Positions 1 to 5,583 of a stretch of DNA of 11,260 bases are shown here, piece by piece. The translations under genes and the position numbers were made by a program. A model generated the notes under the pieces. That model ran no database searches and was not told where the DNA came from. It was given only the letters and a program-made list of their open reading frames with translations. This DNA comes from DASRHY01 sp046765875. Its GTDB lineage: Bacteria > Actinomycetota > Actinomycetes > Propionibacteriales > Kribbellaceae. Where the stretch lies: positions 1-11,260 of the forward strand of contig JBKPSJ010000388.1 in assembly GCA_046765875.1 (NCBI GenBank). Reading direction: 5' to 3'. Each line of letters begins with the position of its first letter. Position 1 is the first letter of the stretch.

Positions 1-818
1 GGCTCGGAGGCGAACACCTCCTCGGCCAGATAGTCGAAGACCGGTCCCCCCGGCCGCAGGGCGCGGCGCAACCGGGTGTCGCGCTCGGCGGGTGGCACCG
101 CCCGCAACGCCTCACCGGCGAGCCGTGCCGCGGCCGGCCAGCCCTGGACCGCCGCGTGCAGCACCTCGGCCAGGTCGGCCTCGCCCGCACCCAGCACGGT
201 CTGCAGAACCGCGGCGGTCTCCTCGTCGGTGAACGCCAGCGTCGATCCGTCGATCTCGAGCAACTGGCCGCGGCCGCGTAGCCGCTCGACCCGGAACGGC
301 GCCGGGGTCCGTGACGCGATCACGATGTGCAGCTGTGGTGGAGCGACCCGGACCAGGCCCTCGACCAGCCGCGCTGCCGGGTCGCCCGGCCCGATCTCGT
401 GCAGGTCGTCGAGCACCAGCACCAGGTCCTCGGTCAGGTTCGCCTCGAGGGAGTCGGCGATCGCGCTGGCGTACGCCAAAGCCCGGATCGGCTGCTCTGC
501 GTCGGCATCCGGACCGCGGGTGCCGTCCGGTAGCGCGCTTGCCGACAGCGCCGGTACCTGCAATCGCAGGGCGTCGATCAACCCGGCGACCATCGCCGCG
601 AGGCTGCCGTCATCGGCCGTCACCGTGTACCAGGCGCACGGGCGACGGGCGGCCCAGGAGGCCAGCAGGGTGGACTTGCCGAACCCGGCGTCGGCCACGA
701 CGGTCACCAGCCGTCGCCGTGCGCCGTCGTCGAGCAGCGCGTCCAGCCGCGGCCTCGCGATCGTGTGCGGCGACACGGCAGGCGGCACCGACCGGCCAGC
801 CGATCGGCGGTTCGCCAC
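1..818 (-). CDS. MalT-like LuxR family ATP-binding transcriptional regulator (partial, N-terminal 272 residues)
   Basis: The reverse strand reads openly from a GTG at 818 to the left edge, so the C-terminus is missing. About 272 residues are visible. A Walker A motif, ADAGFGKST, lies at residues 42-50, and a Walker B motif, LVLVLDDLHEI, at 132-142. A WPAAARLAGEAL stretch follows near residue 230, typical of the ATPase domain of MalT-like (LAL/STAND) regulators. In this family the ATPase is followed by a TPR-like sensor region and a C-terminal LuxR helix-turn-helix, and full proteins are usually about 850-950 residues; neither part is visible here. The GTG start is chosen because a purine-rich AGAGGGG lies 8 nt upstream and the Walker A spacing suits the family. 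The gene diverges from the YdeI-like gene across 124 bp. The ligand and target genes cannot be read from this sequence. It could also be another STAND ATPase regulator with a different C-terminal effector. Confidence 0.88.
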   Translation of the reverse strand, partial: MANRRSAGRSVPPAVSPHTIARPRLDALLDDGARRRLVTVVADAGFGKSTLLASWAARRPCAWYTVTADDGSLAAMVAGLIDALRLQVPALSASALPDGTRGPDADAEQPIRALAYASAIADSLEANLTEDLVLVLDDLHEIGPGDPAARLVEGLVRVAPPQLHIVIASRTPAPFRVERLRGRGQLLEIDGSTLAFTDEETAAVLQTVLGAGEADLAEVLHAAVQGWPAAARLAGEALRAVPPAERDTRLRRALRPGGPVFDYLAEEVFASE

Positions 819-826
819 CCCTGGTT

Positions 827-856
827 CCCCTCTCCCCTGAAACGCCTACCACAGTA
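827..856 (-). promoter_or_regulatory. Putative promoter -10 and ribosome binding site of the LuxR-type gene
   Basis: On the reverse strand a TAnnnT-type -10 element, TACTGT, lies at 856-851. A GGGACG 18 nt upstream is a poor -35 match (3 of 6). The RBS AGAGGGG lies at 833-827, 8 nt before the GTG start at 818. This supports a conventional leader for this gene. The promoter call rests on motif matching only. Confidence 0.35.
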
Positions 857-905
857 GTGTTCGCGATCCCGGTACGTCCCGGAATGGCCCCGAGGTAACG
901 GCACG

Positions 906-935
906 CTGAAAGGGTCGGGGACCGCGCCCTATCGT
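906..935 (+). promoter_or_regulatory. Putative leaderless promoter of the YdeI-like gene
   Basis: CTGAAA at 906-911 (4 of 6 to TTGACA) is followed after 18 nt by TATCGT at 930-935 (TAnnnT). The -10 ends 7 nt before the ATG at 943, so transcription would start at or next to the start codon. No Shine-Dalgarno-like sequence lies in front of this ATG, which agrees with a leaderless mRNA. Motif-based inference only. Confidence 0.4.
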
Positions 936-942
936 TCTGGCC

Positions 943-1389
943 ATGGAAACGTTCGAGGCAGCGATCAGGTCCAGCGGGACCGGCCGGGGCGGGGCGCTGG
1001 TCGCAGTGCCGCCAGAAATCGTCGACGCGCTCGGCGGTGGCGGGCGAATCCCGGTCAACGCCACCTTCGACGGAGTCGCGTATACGGGGTCGATCGTGTC
1101 GATGGGCGAGGGACCGTGCATCGGCATCCTGAAGTCGATCCGTACCCAGATCGGCAAGGAGCCGGGTGACACGGTGGTGGTGACGCTCGAACGGGATACC
1201 GCAGAGCGCACGGTCGAGGTCCCGGACGATCTGGCGGCAGCGCTGTCCGAGGCAGGTCTTCGGGACGCCTTCGACGGGCTCAGCTTCAGCCACCGCCGCG
1301 AACACGTCAACGCCGTCAACGACGCGAAGAAGCCGGAGACGCGGCGGCGCCGGATCGCCAGCGCGGTGGCCATGATCAAGGGGACGTAG
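943..1389 (+). CDS. YdeI/OmpD-associated family protein with DUF1905 domain
   Basis: This 148-residue protein has two parts. Residues about 3-85 fit the DUF1905 beta-barrel-like domain (GRGGALVAVPPEIVDALG, then a TFDG...YTGSIV segment and KEPGDTVVVTLERD). Residues about 92-145 fit the bacteriocin-protection YdeI/OmpD-associated domain, with its hallmark LSFSHRREHVNAV...AKKPETRRRRI. The combination and length are normal for this actinobacterial family. Its biochemical function is not established; the bacteriocin-protection name comes from distant relatives and should not be taken as a demonstrated role here. There is no signal peptide or membrane segment, so it is probably cytoplasmic. It appears to be a single-gene transcript, divergent from the LuxR-type gene, with a likely leaderless start. 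The ATG at 943 is the first start compatible with the domain. Confidence 0.85.
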   Translation: METFEAAIRSSGTGRGGALVAVPPEIVDALGGGGRIPVNATFDGVAYTGSIVSMGEGPCIGILKSIRTQIGKEPGDTVVVTLERDTAERTVEVPDDLAAALSEAGLRDAFDGLSFSHRREHVNAVNDAKKPETRRRRIASAVAMIKGT

Positions 1390-1408
1390 CGCCCGGCGCC
1401 CTGGTCAG

Positions 1409-1540
1409 CTATACCTGCGTCTCGGTGTCGGCGAACCCCAGCGAGCGATAGATCCGGATCGCCGGATGCTCGGGATCCGCTACCATCACCAGCCGCAACC
1501 CCATCAGGTCGGTCCGATATCCGAGCGAACGGATCTCCAC
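1409..1540 (-). pseudogene. Collapsed remnant of a GNAT family acetyltransferase gene (43 codons)
   Basis: On the reverse strand a GTG at 1540 opens a 43-codon frame ending in TAG at 1411-1409. Its first 17 residues, VEIRSLGYRTDLMGLRL, resemble the N-terminus I remember from a family of long actinobacterial GNAT proteins. Its last 25 residues, including VMVADPEHPAIRIY and RSLGFADTETQV, match the C-terminal strand-helix-strand of GNAT acetyltransferases, where (L/I)Y..LGF is the conserved end. The acetyl-CoA binding core between them is absent. The simplest reading is an in-frame internal deletion that left both ends of the gene, so no acetyltransferase activity is expected. An alternative is an unrelated short frame or an antisense peptide; the C-terminal match is solid, the N-terminal match rests on memory of the family. 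It diverges from the next GNAT gene with only 32 bp between the two starts. Confidence 0.6.
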
Positions 1541-1556
1541 GCGGCAACTGTCTCGC

Positions 1557-1566
1557 ACTCTAGGCT
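1557..1566. promoter_or_regulatory. Overlapping divergent -10 elements between the two GNAT genes
   Basis: The ten bases ACTCTAGGCT hold two TAnnnT elements sharing a central TA. TAGGCT (1561-1566) faces right and ends 6 nt before the ATG at 1573, as in a leaderless promoter. TAGAGT (1562-1557 on the reverse strand) faces left and would start transcription near 1550, about 10 nt before the GTG at 1540. No good -35 box is seen for either direction. The arrangement suggests a bidirectional promoter but rests on motif geometry only. Confidence 0.35.
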
Positions 1567-1572
1567 GCGGGA

Positions 1573-2072
1573 ATGGACGAGGTGATCGACTACGGCCTCA
1601 CGGACCGGCGCGAACGGCCGGTGAGGCTGCGCCCGGTCGGTGCGGACAACTGGCGGGAGGTCGCCGACATCGCTCCGCGCGACGACCAGCGCGAGTTCGT
1701 CTTCGCACTCGCCGCCCGGTACATCCTGTCGTCGACCCTCGGCGACGACTGGCACTCGCTCGGTGTGTACGCCGGTGACGAGGTCGTCGGCCACGTCATG
1801 TGGGGCATGGACGAGGAGGCGTTCTGGATCGGCGGTCTGGTCATCGCCGCCGAGCAGCCTCGGCGGGCATCGGCAGGGCGACGATGCTGACCCTGATCCG
1901 CTGGTTCACCGATCGTCCGGAGCGGGACGCGATCGGGCTCACGTACGAGCCGCACAACCCGGCCGCGCGGCTGTACGACGATCTCGGCTTCGTCCCGACC
2001 GGCGAGACCGATGGCGATGAGCTCGTCGCCGTACTCCGCCTGTCAGGGGCGGCGGTGGATCACGAGGGGTAA
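1573..2072 (+). pseudogene. GNAT family N-acetyltransferase, BltD-like, broken by a 1-nt frameshift
   Basis: The first frame runs from the ATG at 1573 to about 1866. It encodes the N-terminal half of a GNAT enzyme: RPVGADNWREVADI, then LGVYAGDEVVGHVMWG, then WIGGLVIAAEQ. It then ends at an out-of-frame TGA at 1888-1890. The missing half continues one frame over from about 1866: GIGRATMLTLIRWF, GLTYEPHNPAARLYDDLGF, stopping at TAA 2070-2072. Inserting one base in the G run at 1865-1867 restores a 166-residue protein with the acetyl-CoA loop (RRGIGRA) and the YEPHNPAARLYDDLGF end. This architecture resembles spermidine/spermine N-acetyltransferases such as BltD and PaiA, which transfer acetyl from acetyl-CoA to a polyamine-type amine; the true substrate is unknown. 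The start is probably leaderless (TAGGCT 6 nt upstream). The tail overlaps the convergent helicase gene by 30 nt. The break may be genuine or a sequencing indel. Confidence 0.8.
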
Positions 2073-4136
2073 CACCGCGGTCGCGCCGGCTTCACGCAGG
2101 TGGGCGGACGCGACGGTCACGGGCCACAGCGACGACGTCGCGTCGACCACGAGCAGCACCGTCCGGCCGGCGACATCGGGGCTCGGCCGGATCGCCGACC
2201 GCCAGGCCGCGGCCTCCTCCGCCGACGACAGCGAGGACACGTCACCCGGCAGGTCCTCAAGCGCCAGATCATCCCGGTGCAGCCGGCCGACCGACGCGAG
2301 GTGATCGGCCAGGCTGGCGGTGAGCTGCTTGAAGCCGGCCGCCGGCAGTGCGACGGCCACCTCCGGACGCGAAACCCACGTGGCACGCCACTTGGTCAGG
2401 GTGTCGACCGCCGCGGATCGCAGGTCGTCCGGCGCCGGTGCGTCGGCCGCGAACACCTGCCGGACGGTCTCGCGCCACTCGGGTGCATCCGCGTACACGA
2501 TCGCGCGGCCGGGCTCGGCCATCAGGCCCGCCGGGATTTTTCCGCGGCTGCCGAAAGCGCCGCCCGGCCACATCTTGCGCGGCTCGAGCACATGCGTCTC
2601 GCCGCGCAGCAACAGCGACACCGCCCGTACCGTGTCCGGCGACGGCGCCTCGGTGAGTGGCTCGGGCAGGTCGCCGAGGCACACCGAACAGCGGCCACAT
2701 GGCTCGGCCGTCGGATCGTCCAGCGACTCCTGCAACAGTTGCATCAGGCAACGACTGCCGCGGGTGTAGGCACGCATGATGTCGGCCTCGCGCCGCCGCG
2801 TGGCGACGATGCCGTCGTAGTGCGGCCCGTCGTACGCCCACTCCTGCCCGGTCCGGACCCAGCCCTTGTCGACGCGATCGACGGCGCCGTCGACGGCCAG
2901 TTGCTTGAGCATCAGTTCGACCCGGCCACGACGCAACCCGGTCTCGGCCTCCAGCGCCGGGACGGTGGCCGGCTCGTCGTCGCCGTACGCGTCCAGCCCG
3001 GCGAGCAACCGTTTCATCTGATCCAAGTCCGGGATCGTCGCGGTGGCGAAGTATTCCCAGACCCCGGCATCGGCATCCGACGGCAGCAGCACCACGGTCG
3101 CGTGGTCGATCCCTCGTCCGGCGCGCCCGACCTGCTGGTAGTACGACACCGGCGACGGCGGCGAACCGACGTGCACCACGAATCCGAGGTCCGGCTTGTC
3201 GTACCCCATCCCCATCGCGGACGTCGCGACCAGAGCCTTGAGTTTGTTGTCGCGCAACGCGTCCTCGAGTTGCTCGCGCTCGGCCGCGTCGAGCCCGCCG
3301 GTGTATGCCGCCACCGGCACGGAGTCGCCGTGGACCTGCCGCACCGCCGAGGCCAGCCGCTCCGCGTCGGACACGGTGAGCGTGTAGACGATCCCGGAGC
3401 CCGGCAGCTTCGGCAGGTGCTCGGTCACCCAGGCGAACCGGTCCAGCGGTGACAACTGCGGCACGACTGTCAGTTGCAGGCTGCGCCGCGCCAGCGGTCC
3501 GCGCAGCACCAGCGTCGCGTCGCCCAATTGGTGCGCGACGTCCTCGGTGACCCGCGCGTTCGCGGTCGCGGTCGTCGCGAGCACCGGCGTGTCCGGGTTC
3601 AGCCGTTGCAGTACGTCGGACACCCGCCGGTAGTCGGGCCGGAAGTCGTGACCCCAGTCCGACACCGCGTGTGCCTCGTCGATCACGAGCAGGCCGATCC
3701 GCCCGGCGAGCCCGTCCAGCACCCGGCGGCCGAAGCCCGGGTTCGCCAGCCGCTCGGGCGATACCAGCAGAACGTCCACGCGATCGTCGTACAGGTCCTG
3801 CTCGATCGCGGACCACGCCTCGAAGTTCGACGAGTTGAGCGTCGCCGCGCGCAGCCCGGCCCGCGCGGCGGCCGCGATCTGGTCGCGCATCAACGACAGC
3901 AGCGGCGAGACGACCAGCGTCGGCCCGGCACCCTCGGCGCGGCGGATCGCGGTGGCGACCCAGTACACCGCCGACTTGCCCCACCCGGTGGCCTGCACCA
4001 CCAGCACCCGGGACGCCGGCTCGCACAGCGCGCCGACCGCGGTCGCCTGGTCGTCACGCAGCCGCGCCTCCGGTCCGGCGATCGCCTCGATCACCCGCTC
4101 GGCGATGCCGACCCGCTCCGCGCTCAGTCCAGCCAT
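2043..4136 (-). CDS. RecQ-like ATP-dependent DNA helicase with C-terminal PRTase-like domain (RqlH type)
   Basis: This 697-residue superfamily 2 helicase is expected to unwind DNA 3'-5' with ATP in repair or recombination, in the cytoplasm. Visible motifs are: LRDDQ (26-30, Q/0 motif), ATGWGKS (49-55, Walker A), SPLLSLMRDQ (77-86, Ia), VIDEAHAVSDWGHDFRP (151-167, DEAH box plus RecQ aromatic-rich loop), TTATA (188-192, III), YTGGLD (278-283, IV), ATSAMGMGYDKPD (304-316, V) and QQVGRAGR (334-341, VI). A winged-helix-like stretch covers about 385-430. A zinc site is formed by C463, C480, C483 and C486. There is no HRDC domain. Residues about 590-697 resemble a ComF-like phosphoribosyltransferase, but its PRPP loop (VVDATSSLWP, 663-672) lacks the usual paired acidic and TG residues. 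GWGKS plus a PRTase tail fits the RqlH clade described from mycobacteria. Only 56 bp separate it from the upstream transporter, but it has its own damage-type promoter. Confidence 0.93.
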   Translation of the reverse strand: MAGLSAERVGIAERVIEAIAGPEARLRDDQATAVGALCEPASRVLVVQATGWGKSAVYWVATAIRRAEGAGPTLVVSPLLSLMRDQIAAAARAGLRAATLNSSNFEAWSAIEQDLYDDRVDVLLVSPERLANPGFGRRVLDGLAGRIGLLVIDEAHAVSDWGHDFRPDYRRVSDVLQRLNPDTPVLATTATANARVTEDVAHQLGDATLVLRGPLARRSLQLTVVPQLSPLDRFAWVTEHLPKLPGSGIVYTLTVSDAERLASAVRQVHGDSVPVAAYTGGLDAAEREQLEDALRDNKLKALVATSAMGMGYDKPDLGFVVHVGSPPSPVSYYQQVGRAGRGIDHATVVLLPSDADAGVWEYFATATIPDLDQMKRLLAGLDAYGDDEPATVPALEAETGLRRGRVELMLKQLAVDGAVDRVDKGWVRTGQEWAYDGPHYDGIVATRRREADIMRAYTRGSRCLMQLLQESLDDPTAEPCGRCSVCLGDLPEPLTEAPSPDTVRAVSLLLRGETHVLEPRKMWPGGAFGSRGKIPAGLMAEPGRAIVYADAPEWRETVRQVFAADAPAPDDLRSAAVDTLTKWRATWVSRPEVAVALPAAGFKQLTASLADHLASVGRLHRDDLALEDLPGDVSSLSSAEEAAAWRSAIRPSPDVAGRTVLLVVDATSSLWPVTVASAHLREAGATAVLPLVIHRRP

Positions 4137-4142
4137 GCCCCG

Positions 4143-4165
4143 ACCCTAAGCGGCCGGGCCGACAA
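4143..4165 (-). promoter_or_regulatory. RecA-NDp-like (PafBC-type) DNA-damage promoter of the helicase gene
   Basis: On the reverse strand TTGTCGGCC (4165-4157) is followed by exactly 8 nt and then TAGGGT (4148-4143). The known actinobacterial LexA-independent damage promoter, activated by PafBC, is TTGTCRGTG-N8-TAnnnT. The match is 7 of 9 in the upper element, including the whole TTGTC core, with exact spacing and a full TAnnnT. The -10 ends 6 nt before the ATG at 4136, and there is no clear RBS, so the transcript is likely leaderless. Motif match only, but the function of the gene fits it. Confidence 0.55.
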
Positions 4166-4181
4166 CCCGGGGACCGTTGTC
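4161..4181. repeat. Inverted repeat overlapping the helicase promoter
   Basis: GACAAC (4161-4166) and GTTGTC (4176-4181) are perfect 6-bp inverted arms around a 9-nt centre. The left arm includes the TTGTC of the damage-type promoter on the reverse strand. The repeat could be an operator half-site pair or a weak hairpin after the transporter gene. No T-run follows, so it is not a convincing intrinsic terminator. Confidence 0.3.
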
Positions 4182-4192
4182 CACAGGAGCCG

Positions 4193-5530
4193 TCAGGCGA
4201 CGGCGGGTTCGACCGCCTCCACGGTGCGGGACTGAGGCTGGATCCGGCCCGACAACAGGGCGGCAATGCCGCACAGACCGCCGGCGATGAAGAACGCCGT
4301 GTCGTAGCTGCCCTGCACGTCGCGGATCGCACCCGCCCCTGCCGCCATCACCGCGGCGCCGATCTGGTGCGAGGCGAAGACCCAGCCGAACACGATCGGC
4401 CCGTCGTCCCCGAACGACTGACGGCACAGTGCGACCGTCGGCGGCACCGTAGCGATCCAGTCCAGCCCATAGAACACGATGAACATCCACATCGCCGGCT
4501 GCGCGTCCGGCGCCAGCAGCGACGGCAGGATCAGCAGCGACGCGCCGCGGAGCGTGTAGTACGCGACCAGCAGGTACCGCGCGTCGATCCGGTCGGTCAG
4601 CCAGCCGGACAGCACCGTCCCCGCGACGTCGAACACGCCGACCAACGCCAGCAGTGACGCCGCGGTTGTCGGCGGCATCCCGTGGTCGTGCGCGGCCGGT
4701 ACGAAATGCGTACCGATCAGCCCGTTCGTCGACATCCCGCAGACCGCGAACCCGCCCGCCAGCAGCCAGAACACCGGCCGCCGGCTCGCCTGCCGCAGCA
4801 CGCTGACCGCGCGCATCGCTCCACCCGTGTAGTGCACGCGTACGCCGGCGGTGCTTTCCTTCGGAGCACCGTACGCCCTCAGCCCGACATCGCTCGGGTA
4901 CTCACGGATGAACAGCAACACCAGCGGTACGACGGCCAGCGCAGCACCGGCTACAACAAGTGCCGGCACACGCCAGCCGTAGTTCGTCGCAAGGGCAGCC
5001 ACCAGCGGCAGGAACACCAGCTGACCGGTTGCGCCCGCGGCCGTGAGCACACCGGTGACCAGGCCGCGGTGCCGTACGAACCACCGGCCGGTGATGGTGG
5101 CGACGAACGTCATCGCCATCGACCCCACGCCGACGCCGACCAGCAGTCCCCAGCACAGCACCAGTTGCCAGGCCTGGGTCATGAATACCGTCAGCCCGCT
5201 GCCGGCCGCCACCAGCAGCAGCGCAACACTGACCACCTGGCGGATCCCGAACTTGTCCATCAGCGCGGCCGCGAACGGCGAGATCAGCCCGTACAGCAGC
5301 AGGTTGAGCGACACCGCGGACCCGATCGTCGCATGCGACCAGCCGAATTCCTCGTGCAGCGGGTCCAGCAGGACGCTGGGCACCGAGCGGAAGCCGGCCG
5401 CACCGATCAGGGTCACGAAGGAGACAGCGGCGATCGCCCAGGCACGGTGTGGCAGCCGCCGGTGGAACCGGCGCTGCGGGGCGGACGCCGGCTCACGGAG
5501 GACTTGGGTCACCCGTCGAGGGTGCGGCAT
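4193..5530 (-). CDS. Major facilitator superfamily transporter
   Basis: This 445-residue inner-membrane protein has about twelve hydrophobic segments in two bundles, joined by a hydrophilic loop near residues 210-250 (YPSDVGLRAYGAPKES). The MFS motif A appears as MDKFGIRQVV (91-100) after the second membrane segment, and its second-half copy as SGWLTDRIDARY (308-319). The motifs DPLHEEFGWS (56-65) and ITGRWFVRHRGLVTGVLTA (146-164) resemble the oxalate/formate-antiporter and monocarboxylate-transporter-like branch, so a small organic acid is a plausible but unproven substrate. The ATG at 5530 is chosen; an in-frame ATG at 5602 would add 24 non-hydrophobic residues and run into the divergent regulator gene. 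No clear RBS precedes either, so the start is uncertain, and a GTG at 5512 is possible. The gene faces away from the DJ-1/AraC regulator, a common pairing that suggests regulation by that neighbour. Confidence 0.88.
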   Translation of the reverse strand: MPHPRRVTQVLREPASAPQRRFHRRLPHRAWAIAAVSFVTLIGAAGFRSVPSVLLDPLHEEFGWSHATIGSAVSLNLLLYGLISPFAAALMDKFGIRQVVSVALLLVAAGSGLTVFMTQAWQLVLCWGLLVGVGVGSMAMTFVATITGRWFVRHRGLVTGVLTAAGATGQLVFLPLVAALATNYGWRVPALVVAGAALAVVPLVLLFIREYPSDVGLRAYGAPKESTAGVRVHYTGGAMRAVSVLRQASRRPVFWLLAGGFAVCGMSTNGLIGTHFVPAAHDHGMPPTTAASLLALVGVFDVAGTVLSGWLTDRIDARYLLVAYYTLRGASLLILPSLLAPDAQPAMWMFIVFYGLDWIATVPPTVALCRQSFGDDGPIVFGWVFASHQIGAAVMAAGAGAIRDVQGSYDTAFFIAGGLCGIAALLSGRIQPQSRTVEAVEPAVA

Positions 5531-5540
5531 CGGGCCGCGG

Positions 5541-5583
5541 TGGCACGAGTGGCCAGAATGCCAACATGTGTCAAGATATGGCC
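5541..5583. promoter_or_regulatory. Divergent promoter region and candidate operator between MFS and DJ-1/AraC genes
   Basis: TGGCA (5541-5545) and TGCCA (5559-5563) are inverted around the palindrome TGGCCA (5550-5555), giving a nearly symmetrical three-part site with spacers of 4 and 3 nt. A second TGGCCA lies at 5579-5584, 29 bp from the first. On the reverse strand a perfect TTGACA lies at 5574-5569, correctly placed as a -35 for the MFS gene, although no good -10 follows it. On the forward strand CAAGAT (5572-5577) ends 6 nt before the ATG at 5584. The symmetrical site is a good candidate for binding by the adjacent AraC-type regulator, but this is inference. Confidence 0.35.

Noticed and set aside
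610..1547. Reverse-strand frames over the YdeI-like gene
   Set aside because: They overlap both the LuxR-type start and the YdeI-like gene in the wrong frames and show no conserved motifs.
4161..4181. Intrinsic terminator after the MFS transporter
   Set aside because: The 6-bp stem with a 9-nt loop is weak and is not followed by a T-run in the reverse-strand direction; it is listed only as an inverted repeat.
2100..4235. Two long forward-strand frames (2100-3452 and 3474-4235) opposite the helicase
   Set aside because: The reverse strand carries a full set of helicase motifs in order. The forward translations are Arg/Gln/His-rich with no domain, as expected for shadows.
5449..5583. A 45-residue upstream extension of the DJ-1/AraC regulator
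   Set aside because: It would lie across the transporter's start and the shared promoter region. The DJ-1 domain begins well after the ATG at 5584, and the extension is Gly/Ala-rich with no motif.
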